NCBI GenBank assembly: GCA_017506865.1
Contig: JAFCMP010000193.1
Coordinates: forward strand, 1 to 64,000
DNA length: 64,000 bases
Direction: 5' to 3'
Origin: Tribonema minus
Taxonomy: Eukaryota > Sar > Xanthophyceae > Tribonematales > Tribonemataceae
Below are positions 25,925 through 35,904 of the stretch, in pieces. The stretch's first letter is position 1; each line of letters opens with the position of its first letter. The notes under the pieces are model-generated. The model saw nothing but the letters and a program-made list of their open reading frames with translations. It did no database searches and was not told the DNA's origin. The translations under genes and the position numbers were made by a program.

Positions 25925-26215
25925 AGGTGGGTGGTGGAGGATAGTGGAGGTTGGTGGAGGTTCTTTTTCGACATCCTCCACTCCTTTAAAATCGCTCAAA
26001 GCTGCTCTCGCCCTCCTGTGCGCGCGGTCTAGCAGCGCCGTTGCTCTCTAAGGTGGATGATTGGATGATTATAGAGTAGAGTTATGTGTATAGATGGTGA
26101 TCCAGTGTTCAGAAACCATCAGGCCCGAGCGCTACAGACGGCCTCTTCTCCGCACCGAAGCCAGGAGGGCCCCCTCATCCTCCATCCTCCACCGCCATGC
26201 TCTCACGGCTCACAA
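25925..26215 (-). promoter_or_regulatory. Island repeat copy 1 (inverted), putative bidirectional promoter
   Basis: The sequence matches, as reverse complement, the two tandem copies at 29301-29924. Landmarks are gtggaggttct..catcctccac, aagctgc..cctcctgt, gcccgagcgctac, and catcctccacc..catgctctcacggct. It lies between the divergent frames 25828 (-) and 26253 (+). The side rich in ctcacggct plus a T run faces the polymerase gene; a T-rich tract ending cacag before the ATG could be a 3' splice site in the 5' leader. Confidence 0.65.
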
Positions 26216-26252
26216 ACAGCTTTTTTTTTCTCGTGCTCACAGGCAACCCCCG

Positions 26253-27316
26253 ATGGCGCCGGTCCACTCGCAGCCCGCAGAGGATCTGCCGCGCTTCATG
26301 GCGACGCAGATGGCAAAGTTCACGGGGGAGGGGCACATCAACGTCGACGCGCTGCGCGAGCTCGTGGCGGACGAGACGCTCGTCGCGCGCATCAGCAACC
26401 ACGACCTGTGGCGCAAGAAGAGCGACGGCCTGCTGCGGCGCCTCACCGAGTACCTTCTCAAGGCCGACGAGTGCGGCTACGTCAGGGTCACCTACAAGCG
26501 CGGCCGCTCCTTCGGCCGGCTCACCGCCGTCGGGCCGTCGCTGCAGAGCTTCCCGCGGCCCATCCGCTACCTCATCACCTTCGGCTTCCTCTACGACGTG
26601 GACATAGACTGCTGCCACCCCATGCTGTTCTGGCAATACGTCGAGAAGCTGGGCGGCGCCGCGCCGCTGATGAAGGCGTACAGTCTCGACGCCAAGGCGT
26701 ACCGCGCGCGCGTCATGGAGGAGGCGGGCTGCGACTACGAGGAGGCCAAGGCTCTACTGCAGAGCGCGTGCTACGGCGTGCCGTCCTCGCTGGCGCCGTC
26801 GCTCCAGGCGCTGGCGGCGGAGGCGGCGACCGCCGTGGACCTCATCTGCGCCGAGAACGCCGAGACGCTCGCCTACTGCGAGCAGGACTACCTGCAGAAG
26901 GACAACCCTAAGTACAGCTGCGTGAGCCTCAAACTGCAGGGGCTGGAGAACGCGTGCCTGCGCGCCATGTGGAAGCGCGCCAAGCAGCTCAACCTCGAGC
27001 CCACCACGCCCATGCTCGACGGCTTCATGCCGCACGTGCGGCCCATGCAGGGGCAGCTGCTCAGCATGCAGGACTGCATCAAGCGTGACACTGGCTTCAC
27101 CGTCAGCCTCAGCATCAAGGAGATCCCGGAGACTACGCTGCAGTCGCTGTGCGCGGACTTTGCGCACATCGCGCCCAAGCGCGCTGCGGAGTCGGCTCCA
27201 GCACAGGAGGAGGCGGCGCCCAAGGTGTGCAATGCCGAAGAGCTGCGCGCGCTGGCGGCGCGCGTGCTGTGCGGCGACGATGAGGACAGCGTGCAGCGCG
27301 TGCTGGAGGCTTCAGC
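26253..27316 (+). CDS. TV-Pol-like DNA polymerase/primase domain of the island replication protein
   Basis: The start ATG at 26253 (MAPVHSQPAEDLP) follows the promoter repeat. Residues 115-123 (DVDIDCCHP) resemble motif A with the D-x-D..HP signature. Residues 166-177 (KALLQSACYGVP) resemble motif B (K..N/S..YG), and 253-258 (PMLDGF) the HDG/LDG motif C of transposon-virus polymerases. Predicted role: DNA synthesis for the element, joined to the helicase that follows. Past about 27310 the frame turns into low-complexity nonsense while the -1 frame takes up the helicase, so one protein is probably split by a one-base loss or a programmed -1 shift. The antisense frame 26888-28561 is a shadow. 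Confidence 0.65.
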
Positions 27317-28970
27317 ATGGACGGGCGCGAGTGCTCGCATGGCAAGCCGTGCCAGCGGCTCAACTTCTCGCTGCGCCTCTTCATCTCGTACGACAGGCGG
27401 GCACCGCACGTTCACTACATCTGCAACTGCGGCAGCAGCGCGCCGGAGGCGCTGCCCATCGAGGAGGGCGCGGCGGAGGACGCGGGGCGCGAGTGGAACC
27501 GCTTCGAGCAGCTGCTGCACTTCAGCGCCGACAAGAGCGCCCTCAACGACCGTGTGCTCGCCTTCAACCGCAACCACGGCCTCTGGTATGCGTCGCAGTT
27601 CTTCACCGTGCACCCCGACAGCCCCCACCGCCGCCCCAACTTCTACATCCGCAGCACGCTCAGCATTCTCTATGAGAACCTGCCAGAGGTGGAGTGCGGG
27701 AAGAAGCAGAAGGACAAGTCGTTCATCACCGCGTGGTGCAAGCACCCCGAGCGCCGCCTGCACCACCACATCCAGATGCTGCCGCCGCCGCTGCCGGTGG
27801 CGGACGACATCTTCAACACCTGGGACGGCTTCGCGGCGGAGCGGCTGGTGGGCCGCTACCCGTACAGCCAGGATGCGGTGAACAGGATCATCGCGCACAA
27901 CAAGGTGCTGGTGGACAATGACGACAAGTGCCTCAAGTACCAGCTCGACTGGCAGGCGCAGCTCATCCAGCAGCCGGGCGCGCTCAGCAGGGTCTGCATC
28001 ACCACCGTCGGCGGCCAGGGCTGCGGCAAGAGCCTCTACATCTTGTTCCTCGGCACGCGGATCATCGGCATGAAGCTCTACAGCGACTGCAGCCCCAAGA
28101 CGGCGTTCGACCACTTCAACTACAAGGTCTCGGACAAGCTGCTCATCACCGTGCAGGAGATCAAGGCCAGCGATACTTACCGCTTCAGCGACGAGATCAA
28201 GAAGGCCATCGCGGACGACATGAAGGAGGTCACCAGCAAAGGCGTCGACTCGGGCGACGTCCTCAACACGGCGCGCCACTGGTGGACCGCCAACAACGTC
28301 ACCAACCCCGTCAAGGTCGCCTCCGGCGAGTACGAGCGCCGCTTCTGCGTGGTGCGCGCGTCGAACGAGGAGGTCGGCGACCGCCAGTACTTCATCGACC
28401 TGGTAGCGCTTTTGGACGACCCCGCGGCCGCCATGTCGTGGTACATCTTCCTGCGCGACTACGACATCACCGGCGTCCACTTCGAGAACGACCGCCCCAC
28501 CACCGAGGTCTACAAGTCGGCGCAGGAGGCCAACGTGCTGGTGGACATCCGCGTGCTCCACAGCCTGGCCGGGTGCAACGAGCTGCCAGCCGAGTTCACC
28601 CTCATGACAAAGCAGCTCGACGAGCTCTTCACCCTCTACCGCCGCGACGTCATACGCCAGAGGGAGAACGACGACGATGCGGCCAATGGCGGCATCAACA
28701 GGGGCCCCATGGGCAACCTCGGCACCGTGGGGCGCCGCATGGCGCAGCTCGCCAAGGAGAAGGCTGTGGTGCGCGGCGCGGCGGCGAACGGCGGTGACCG
28801 CCGCACAGCGGCTTGCTCAACAAGGAGATGAACAAGGGCAACGGCTACCCGATCCACCGCGCCGCGCTGCTGGCGTTCGTGGAGGCCAAGTACAACCTCG
28901 ACCGGACCCGCAGCACCTCGATGTCGGTATCTGGGACATCTACTCGAAGTACACGCTGGTAATGACGTAA
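27317..28970 (+). CDS. SF3 (D5-like, DUF5906-type) helicase domain, frame-broken at the C terminus
   Basis: The frame opens with MDGRECSHGK (probably in continuation of the polymerase). It contains FNTWDGF, Walker A GGQGCGKS (residues 232-239), a hydrophobic strand KLLITVQE (Walker B region) and the SF3 motif C as HWWTANNVTNP, then an arginine-finger-like ERRF. This is the hexameric replicative helicase of the element. Downstream, sense continues in a second frame from about 28805 (LLNKEMNKGNGYPIH) and a third from about 28905 (IWDIYSKYTLV, stop at 28968-28970). All changes are in the -1 direction. The stop lies 8 bases from the stop of the convergent zinc-finger gene. Confidence 0.75.
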
Positions 28971-28978
28971 ATGCACAA

Positions 28979-29267
28979 TCAGCTGTCACAAGTGTTCATT
29001 ATGTGTCTCGCGACTCTTCGCAGCATGTCGCTGTCGTACGTGCGCGCCAGCTCGCTCACTATGCGCTCATGATACTCGTCTGCCTCCGCCGGCGGTATCG
29101 CGGGCTTGCCCCAGGGGAAGTGAACTGCACCGCACACGCCATGTTGTAGGATCTTTGAGGTTGCGCAGGTGATGCAGCAGCGTATGCCGTGGCCGCAGCC
29201 GGCCCATCACGCGGCCGCACACCGGACACTCGCCGCGCTCGATCTTCGCCGCGTCCTCGCTCGCCAT
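28979..29267 (-). CDS. Small C2H2-like zinc-finger protein of the island (frame break inside)
   Basis: Start ATG at 29267 (MASEDAAKIERG). CPVCGRVMGRLRPRHTLLHH gives a CxxC..HxxxxH finger at residues 14-34. The frame after about 29140 degenerates, while a +1 frame reads HFPWGKPAIPPAEADEYHER and ends at a stop at 28979-28981, giving a compact 95-residue protein if rejoined. The function is probably DNA or RNA binding or regulatory. It is driven by repeat copy 2, and its leader matches that of the polymerase gene. Confidence 0.5.
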
Positions 29268-29300
29268 GTCTCTGTGTACTGCGTCGCGCACAAAAAAAAT

Positions 29301-29611
29301 CACTGGCTGGCAGCCGTGAGAGCATGGTGGAGGATGTAGGTTATGGGGGCCTCTCCCCGTCCGGGGGCGGGAAAGGGCCATTCGTAGCGCTCGGGCCATA
29401 CAGATTTTGGTTTTTACATGTCATCTCCATACTATACTAGACCCAGAAGAACCTCCAATCCTCCACTATAGAGAGCACTAGACAGTTGTGAGAAGGACTA
29501 CAGGAGGCAAGTGCAGCTTTAAGCAAATTCAAAGAAGTGGAGGATCTTTCTTAGAACCTCCACCATCATCCGCTATCATCGACATTTCCCCCGCGCGCTG
29601 TGTGCTCTCAT
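29301..29611 (+). promoter_or_regulatory. Island repeat copy 2, putative bidirectional promoter
   Basis: First unit of a 311-bp tandem pair. It begins cactggctggcagccgtgag and ends tgtgtgctctcat. It shares phase landmarks with copy 3 and, inverted, copy 1. It lies just upstream of the minus-strand zinc-finger gene. Confidence 0.7.
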
Positions 29612-29924
29612 CACTGGCTGGCAGCCGTGAGAGCATGGTGCAGGATGGAGGTTATGGGGGCCTCTCCCGGTCCGGGGGCGGGAAAGGGCTGTTCGTAGTG
29701 CTGGAGCCATACAGATTTTGGCTTTTAGATTGTCAGCACTACATCAAACTATACCCCAAAAAACCTCCAATCCTTCACTATAAAAGCACAAGACCAGTTG
29801 TGAGAAGGACTACAGGAGGCTGAGTGCAGCTTTCAGCAATTTGAAAGAAGTGGAGGATCTTTAATAGAACCTCCACTATCATCCACTATCATCCACAATT
29901 GCCCTGCACGCTGTGTGCTCTCAC
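29612..29924 (+). promoter_or_regulatory. Island repeat copy 3, tandem to copy 2
   Basis: About 85-90 percent identical to copy 2 by eye. It ends tgtgtgctctcac just upstream of the DUF5710-like gene on the + strand, and a T-rich tract plus cacag precedes that ATG. The tandem pair separates two divergent genes, as the single copy does at 25925. Confidence 0.7.
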
Positions 29925-29965
29925 AACTGCAATTATTTTCTGTCGCCACAGATACGCCGAGCCCC

Positions 29966-30301
29966 ATGAGCGCACGCTGCACTATCAGAGTCAAGCACGA
30001 GGAGCAAGAGTTTGTCGAGGAGGGGGGCGCACGCTGGGACCCCGACGCCAATACATGGTACGTGTCGTCGCCGGTGGCCTGGGAGCGCTGCAAGGACTAT
30101 CTGGTCAACCCAGATGTCTACCCGTGGGAGAAGCGCGACTGGCGCCACTACACGTATGAGCAACGCGGGCTGGCAAAGTCGCACGGCTGCAAGTGGGACG
30201 CAGACGCGAAGTGCTGGTACAAAGCAGTGGGCAGCAGGCGCTCGCCCACGACATATGAGCCAAAGGCGACAGACTTTGACATGAGCGACATCAATACATG
30301 A
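29966..30301 (+). CDS. DUF5710-like small protein
   Basis: ATG at 29966 (MSARCTIRVKHEEQEF), 111 residues, intact. It carries two copies of a G-x-(K/R)-W-D-x-D-x-x-W-Y pattern: GARWDPDANTWYV (about residues 24-36) and GCKWDADAKCWYK (about residues 74-86). This pattern is typical of the DUF5710 fold found in phage, plasmid and DNA-virus proteins, often fused to ArdC/primase-like proteins; the molecular role is unknown. The stop (30301) is 4 bases from the stop of the convergent MYND gene, a spacing typical of a virus-like genome. Confidence 0.65.
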   Translation: MSARCTIRVKHEEQEFVEEGGARWDPDANTWYVSSPVAWERCKDYLVNPDVYPWEKRDWRHYTYEQRGLAKSHGCKWDADAKCWYKAVGSRRSPTTYEPKATDFDMSDINT

Positions 30302-30305
30302 GGCC

Positions 30306-30857
30306 TCAGTAGAATTCATTTAAGCCCTCTGTGCGCATGCGGCGCAGCTCCCTGCAAAGCATCTTGCGCGCTGCCCAGTCCGCGTGCTGGCATGCCGCTG
30401 AGTAGTAGTGCGCCGCCAGGCACGCGGAGCACTTCTTGGCTGCATTCATCGACGTGCAGCCAGAGTTGACGCACGCCCTGCGACGGATGGCGCACGCTGC
30501 CGAGATGTTCAGCGGCTCGCGGTGAGGCCCCTCGAGCCCACGGTAAACGCAGGAGCACTGGAAGATAGAGTTGTCGCCGTGGACACGCACGCCGACGATG
30601 ACCACGAAGCAGCGCTGTGGATCATACCGCTCGACCATGCGGATACCCTCCGTGTATTCTGTCAAGGCAATGCTGTCGAGAGGCGCGTACGCCAGGTGCA
30701 CGCCGACGGGGCTCACAATGTCGGCGACGGATGCGTAGTGAGCGACGAGCGCGCCGCGCCCGTAGCCGGCGCACCCCTCGCACGCCAGATGCACCGCGCC
30801 GGGCGACAAAACCATGGCCCTCAGTGCAACCGCGACGACATCATTGAGCGTCGCCAT
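30306..30857 (-). CDS. MYND zinc-finger protein
   Basis: 183 residues, intact, ATG at 30857 (MATLNDVVAVALRAMV). Residues about 141-170 (KKCSACLAAHYYSAACQHADWA, continued ..RKMLC) match the C-x2-C..Y-C-x3-C..W..H/C spacing of MYND fingers, which mediate protein contacts in host chromatin and signalling proteins. The N-terminal 130 residues are unassigned. MYND proteins also occur in giant and polinton-like viruses. Possible role: host interaction. Confidence 0.65.
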   Translation of the reverse strand: MATLNDVVAVALRAMVLSPGAVHLACEGCAGYGRGALVAHYASVADIVSPVGVHLAYAPLDSIALTEYTEGIRMVERYDPQRCFVVIVGVRVHGDNSIFQCSCVYRGLEGPHREPLNISAACAIRRRACVNSGCTSMNAAKKCSACLAAHYYSAACQHADWAARKMLCRELRRMRTEGLNEFY

Positions 30858-30954
30858 GCTGGTGCGTTGCGTGTGTTGTCATGCGTTGCGCTGCGGTTCG
30901 CTTTGAAAAATTGTGTGTTGGTCCGGAAATCCGAACACGCAATTATTTCATTGG

Positions 30955-30977
30955 CCAAACCCCAAACCCTAACCCTG
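30955..30977. repeat. Short CCCTAA tract
   Basis: A few degenerate copies of a telomere-like unit lie in the spacer between the MYND gene and the recombinase. Confidence 0.7.
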
Positions 30978-31160
30978 GATGCAGCATCGTGAAATATAAT
31001 GTAATGTTCAAGAACGAAACAAGATGCGCGCGAAGGTCACGTACCACGATACCGCAGGTCGTGGCGGCGGCGGCGGCAGTTGACCATGCGATGCGTACAA
31101 CGGCTGGTGCTGACTTGTCACTGAGCGGCCTGCGTGCGCGGTTGTCTCTCGCTCCAGAAA

Positions 31161-32491
31161 ATGTCACGCCATAAACAACACAATAACAGCATGCCATTGG
31201 GCCGCGCCGCAGACAAGCTCAGGTGTGCGTACGAGGGCATGCAGCTCGAGCTGCGCCTAGGCGCTGAAATTCGCGTACCGCAGCAGTTCTCCGGGGATGC
31301 CGAGACCACGCAGCGCTACATCAACGACGCGCTCGACCGCTGGGCGCTCAGCGAAGAGGACAGGTACCGCGAATGGGCTGCGCTGGCGCCCGCGGAGCAG
31401 CTGAAGCACCGCCCTAAGCCGACCAAGCCGGGGCCGGCGATCGTGACTCTCATATCTGACATCAAGAAGTACATCCGCAGCGAGCTCAACCAAGACGGCT
31501 CTTTGACCGGCTGCTGAGCGATAAGAACATTTTCAGAGCGGCCAGCTACAATGACAAGGTGAACACCGCCACCTGCGTCAGCCTCAAGGAGAAGCATGCA
31601 GTGGGGCGGCTCCAGCACGATTTGCGCGGCGTGGTGCAAGAGCTGCGCGCAGCCATGTCGCCTGCCGTCCACGGCGAGGTCACGGGCCACCGCAGCTACT
31701 TCCTCGCGATCGCGCTGGTCACCACCGCTGGCGCTCGCCAGATCGAGCTGCTGCGCGGCGTGCACTTTGATGACGACGACGATCAGCCCAATGGCATCTT
31801 CACGCTGGCAAAGGGGAATGCGGACAATTTTCAAAAGCAGTGCATTGTTGACGATGCCGTGTGGCGCGCAGCCTTTGATCATTGGAGCGGCTTACCGCAT
31901 CCGACGACTAACTATCAACGCGGCCTCCTGAAGCTCCTCAAGTCACGTGTTGGCGTGAAACTCTACCCACGTCTTCACGCGCTCGCGCAAGCATTTGACA
32001 GCCGGTTCAAAGGCCGCATCGGCGGCTGATTCGGCGTGCACAGCCTTCACAAGGTGTACGCTGCGTGGCATCTGGCGCTACTGCCAGTGGGCTCAACTGA
32101 CGGCCGAGGGCGAGCCGCGCGACCAACTGTGGACGCCGAAATTGCGTCAGAGCGTCTCGGTCACGACACCAGTAGCCGCAGTGGCAGGTGCTACATGGAT
32201 GTTCGGCAGGTGCCGGCGCTGACCCCGGGCAAGCTGGCAGAGTACCGCGCCTGGGTGGCGCCCGAAGGGCCGCAGCAGCCGCCCGCCAAGCGGCGCAAGA
32301 TGCTGGCCGTGGAAGACAAGCTCAACTCGCCGGCAGCGACGCCGGTGCGCAGCGTAGAAGCCATGTTGCGCGAGGTGGGCTGCATGACGCAGCGTCTCAA
32401 CCAGCTGATCCATAAGTCTGCCCCGCTGGGTGAGCGGCTCGCATTGGCCACTGAGGAGCTTGAGCTTCTGACTCACGCGGCGTCTCCATAA
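31161..32491 (+). pseudogene. Tyrosine recombinase / protelomerase-like gene, broken by a frameshift and a stop
   Basis: Start ATG at 31161 (MSRHKQHNNS). The first frame ends at TGA 31515-31517, but sense moves to the -1 frame at about 31497 (RLFDRLLSDKNIF). In that frame VTTAGARQIELL gives the box-I Arg, LAKGN a possible Lys, and HSLHKVYAAWHL box II (HxxR replaced by HxxHK). ERLGHDTSS..GRCYMDV gives the LGH..Y box with the Tyr nucleophile. A TGA at 32027-32029 splits the catalytic domain between box I and box II, in frame. The C-terminal tail is Lys/Arg rich and then helical. Predicted role: integration or resolution of the element. The copy is probably inactive unless the breaks are sequence errors. 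Confidence 0.6.
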
Positions 32492-35236
32492 GCTGCAGTC
32501 TCCCCCGCGAAAAGCGCGTGCCCGATGGTTTCAAATTGACAGCACCTGTGTGCTCCATGTAATATAATGTCCACAAGAGTTGCGCTCTTGCTAGCTGCGA
32601 AAAAAACTGGTTGACCGTAATACTATCAGCATTACCACTCTATGTCCGACTCTGACTCGGAGTTGCTTGGCTTGTAACTGCAGCTGTTGCCCTCGGGCAG
32701 GCTGCTTTGCAAGTGCTTTGCCGCAGTGTACTTTGTGCCGCCCCCCTTCGCACGCACCTGCCTATACAGCAAGTAGTCGGCGCGCACCATGTCACCAGTG
32801 TAGGAGGGTTGGCATTTTTCATTGGGGTTCGCGACCTGCGCGTGGGCTACCAGTTTGTCATGCATTCTTCAAAATCTGCGGAGGCAGTTGGTCGCGACAT
32901 TCAACTGAAGCAGTCTGATGGTGTGTGAACCCCGTCTGCGCACACACAGCATGCATCGTGCATGCCTTGAGCGCCAGTTGACGGCGCTTGTGAATGATGT
33001 GCACTCGCTTGCTGTTGATCTGGTCCTCGGTGCTGTTGAATGCGTTTGATGGTGGCATGTCCATGCAGCCCCCTTTGGCCCATGGGGTCATCAGGTTGCC
33101 CTTTGATGTGGGTGATGTCATGCTTTGCCAGCACCTTGCTGAAATTCAGGCCTTATAAATTCGCGACCCATACCTGTTTTTACAAGTTTTCACAGTACAT
33201 ACCTTGCAGTTGAACTCAGGCAGAATCGACTCAAACAAAGTGGCAACAGCCTACGATTTCTGAGCCTTGCCCATCTTACCGACAATTTTACTGCTGAACC
33301 TTCACCGTGAGTAGAACGCAGCATTGTTCGCGCTTGATGGTGGTGCAGTCGGCCTGCAAGCGCTCGCCAGGCCGCTTGGGGAGGTACAACCGCGACGCCT
33401 GCGACCTCCCCATTGACGATTATGCCTCCTCACTTGACTTTAAGAAGGCAGATATCATTGGCTGGCTGATGCACCAGTACTTGGCTTTCGGCAGAGAACA
33501 CACCTTGTCGCGGCCCAGGCTTGCGATGACTATGTAATCGCTCCACTCGCTCAGACTCAGCGATGTCGCGCGTCACCACCGTTCACCCATGCCACGTGTA
33601 AACTTCCGAGTCCCCAAGTTCTTCAAGCTTCCCAGGCCACGGAAACTTCTCAAGTAGGCCCTATTGGTCCCTGCAGCGTATGCATGGCAAGCGGAGAGCT
33701 CTCTTGACACACGTTGGATCTGCATCGGCAATTTTCCAGTTCATCATCGCATTTCTGAGCTGCCTGGACAACGGTGTTGGACTCACTGCTCAGCATGAGC
33801 TGCACTTTCACACCGATGTACGTTAAATGTGTTAAAGTTGGTCAGCACGGCGACTGTGACGAGCTCAGGTCAAGCTGGCCAAAGAAGCATGTATGGTGCG
33901 GTTGCTTCACTGAGTCACACAAAATTCCCACAAGCTTGCCGGGATTGACACGTTGACGATATTGCACCTTATTTCGGGCTGGAGCATGTCCGTGCCTTCC
34001 GGTTCTCGTACATGCACATGAGAGAAGAAACATGACTCTAGTCTTTAATGAGTCACTTAGAGTGCCACCTTTTGGTGTTACCGCAGACAGAGTGTTCCAT
34101 GATGGAGAGAACGTTCCTGCTGTGTACTTGCAGCCGGGGAAGCGCTGTGGCAATGAGCTTTGCTGCGCTTTTGTTGAGCTGCAGCATTATTATATTGTCT
34201 GCAAGAAAGCACGCATGCCATTCCAAAGAGATGGGGGCGAGACAGCCTCTTTTGTAAGTTGCGCTCGAAGCGAGTCAGACCATCATTCATTGGCTTCCAA
34301 ACTGAATAATGCACATGTGATCTTCCACGTCTCGGTTGATACTATGACCATAAGACTTTTACTGCCGGCATGAATTTTGCCTTGCTCAGCAGGCTAGATG
34401 CTGGTACTCCTTCGATTCTACTATCTGGTCCTCTAGACCATTGCTGCCGCGACGCCAAACTTATCATGTCTTGCAAAGCCGGTACTCACAACTTCTGTGT
34501 GCACGCTCAGTACACAGCGCACTGCAGTGTGAGCTGCCGTAGGCCGTGAAAGCGTGGCAGCAGGCTCAAGACTGCACTTTATGCTTGCCAAGCGCCAATT
34601 CGCTGCATTGGGTCAGCGCTTCCTGAGCAGCAACAGCGCACGCGTAGGAGAGCCAGCGCCACAATAACCTGGCGGCTTCCTGGATGTGGCCGCAACAGAA
34701 ACCCACTGCCGCGGCGCTGGTTGGTGAACGTCTGTAGGGATACACACGTTCGCGTGGCGTCATCGCAAGACTTGGCAAGTACAGAGGTTTATGATTTCAG
34801 TAACGCGGAGAGCCGCGCGTGCTACCTGATTGAAGAAGGCGCCCTGATGGTCCCTGGCCTATAAAGCTAGTCAATGCTCATTGATGAGCACACCGTGGTT
34901 GTACTTCGTGAGGACATCGCGCCGGAGGCATACCTGCGTTCGCCTTCAGAGTACTGCATCAGCAACTTCCGCCCAATGCTGGGGAGGGAGGACTGCAGTG
35001 TAAAGAGGCGGGAGACATGGTACAAAGGCAAAGTACGACCATGTCATTCTGTGTTGCGCCTGCAGGCAGCAAACTGATCTGCCCGTGGTGTGAGCATCAC
35101 TGAGGCGTGCATTATGGGGCGAACCCATCAGAGATGTGGCAATTATGGAGGGCAGAACAAAGGAGCAGAAAACATGGTTCATATGGCCTGGTGCACCGCA
35201 ATAAAGCACCAGGATTGGTACACACAACGATAGTTT
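32492..35236. other. Degenerate stretch with no confident gene
   Basis: Several short frames have coding-like composition but no family: 32632-32865 (-), ending in an acidic Ser/Glu/Asp tail; 33307-33537 (+); 34032-34373 (+). At 34770-35080 (+), sense-like text is broken by TAA and TAG at about 34862-34870. They may be remains of the viral island or of an older transposon. No exon chain, RNA gene or repeat was found. Confidence 0.5.
35233..35236. repeat. Target-site duplication GTTT (left)
   Basis: GTTT immediately precedes the left LTR and follows the right LTR at 47016-47019. Confidence 0.75.
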
Positions 35237-35653
35237 TGAAACAGGCTACCATGTGATGCTGTCATAAATGCAAACATGCAAGCTGGAAGAGCAATCACAG
35301 GCAGACAGCTCAGAGAACATGCTGAAGTGGAATAGAATGAAATGGGAGCGCTTACCGATAGGTCTTATTGTTGCACGCGTCACGTAGGAAGGCTTGGGGC
35401 TTCAAGGAGTCTGCTACAGCTGCTGTCTTGCACAGGCTCCACTTCACCTCGTAACTCTTAGACTGATGTTGTGCACAGCAAACTGATGTGCCCTTTGGCA
35501 TGTGACCAATGTTACTGAACCAGGTCTAGTCTGACCTCTAGAACAGACATCTACTCACATGCAAAGGTCTAGGGTGACCATAGAGGTCGAAGGATGACCT
35601 GTAAGGGCTATGAGGTGTAACTGCTTATGCTAATATACCCCCAAGCCGTATCA
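35237..35653 (-). repeat. 3' LTR (left copy)
   Basis: 417 bp. On the element strand it starts TGATACGGCTTGG and ends CCTGTTTCA. It is nearly identical to 46599-47015. Confidence 0.92.
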
Positions 35654-35672
35654 GATCCCCCTTCCTTGTTGA
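35654..35672 (-). other. Polypurine tract
   Basis: On the element strand AACAAGGAAGGGGGATC lies directly against the 3' LTR, as needed for plus-strand DNA priming. Confidence 0.7.
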
Positions 35673-35904
35673 GCATCGCCCTCGATGCGGAGTTGAATGT
35701 GACGCGGGTGGCTGACCGTCGACTTGCACTTTTCTGATAGTTGTAGCTTGCTCGCACTTGGTGCACTACTGAGCAGGAGGCCAATTAAAACTGGTTGAAA
35801 ACCCCATTAAAAACCTGGGAGGCAAACCTGCTATTCAGGTGAATCCTCTCTGCAGGAAAAGGGAGTTCTCGGCCCCAGGTGTGACTCAACTGGAGTCCCC
35901 ACAA

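Larger units (their letters stand above)
25072..32491. mobile_element. Decayed polinton-like/small dsDNA virus replicon without capsid genes
   Basis: The block has seven tightly packed, intronless or nearly intronless frames: unknown (-), TV-Pol-like polymerase and SF3 helicase (+), zinc-finger protein (-), DUF5710-like protein (+), MYND-finger protein (-), tyrosine recombinase (+). Convergent stops are 5-9 bases apart, and an approximately 300-bp repeat fills each divergent spacer. TV-Pol plus SF3 helicase plus tyrosine recombinase is known in polinton-like viruses, virophage-related elements and their plasmid-like relatives. No major or minor capsid protein, packaging ATPase or maturation protease was seen. 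Several frames are broken. Exact ends and terminal repeats were not found, so both borders are approximate. Confidence 0.7.

Noticed and set aside
26888..28561. 557-aa open frame antisense to the polymerase-helicase
   Set aside because: Mirror of a GC-rich coding region; the sense strand has the polymerase and SF3 motifs, the antisense has only Val/Leu/Glu/Arg-rich composition.
25072..32491. Capsid, packaging ATPase or maturation protease of a virus
   Set aside because: None of the frames shows a jelly-roll capsid pattern, an FtsK/HerA Walker pair or an Ulp1-like triad.
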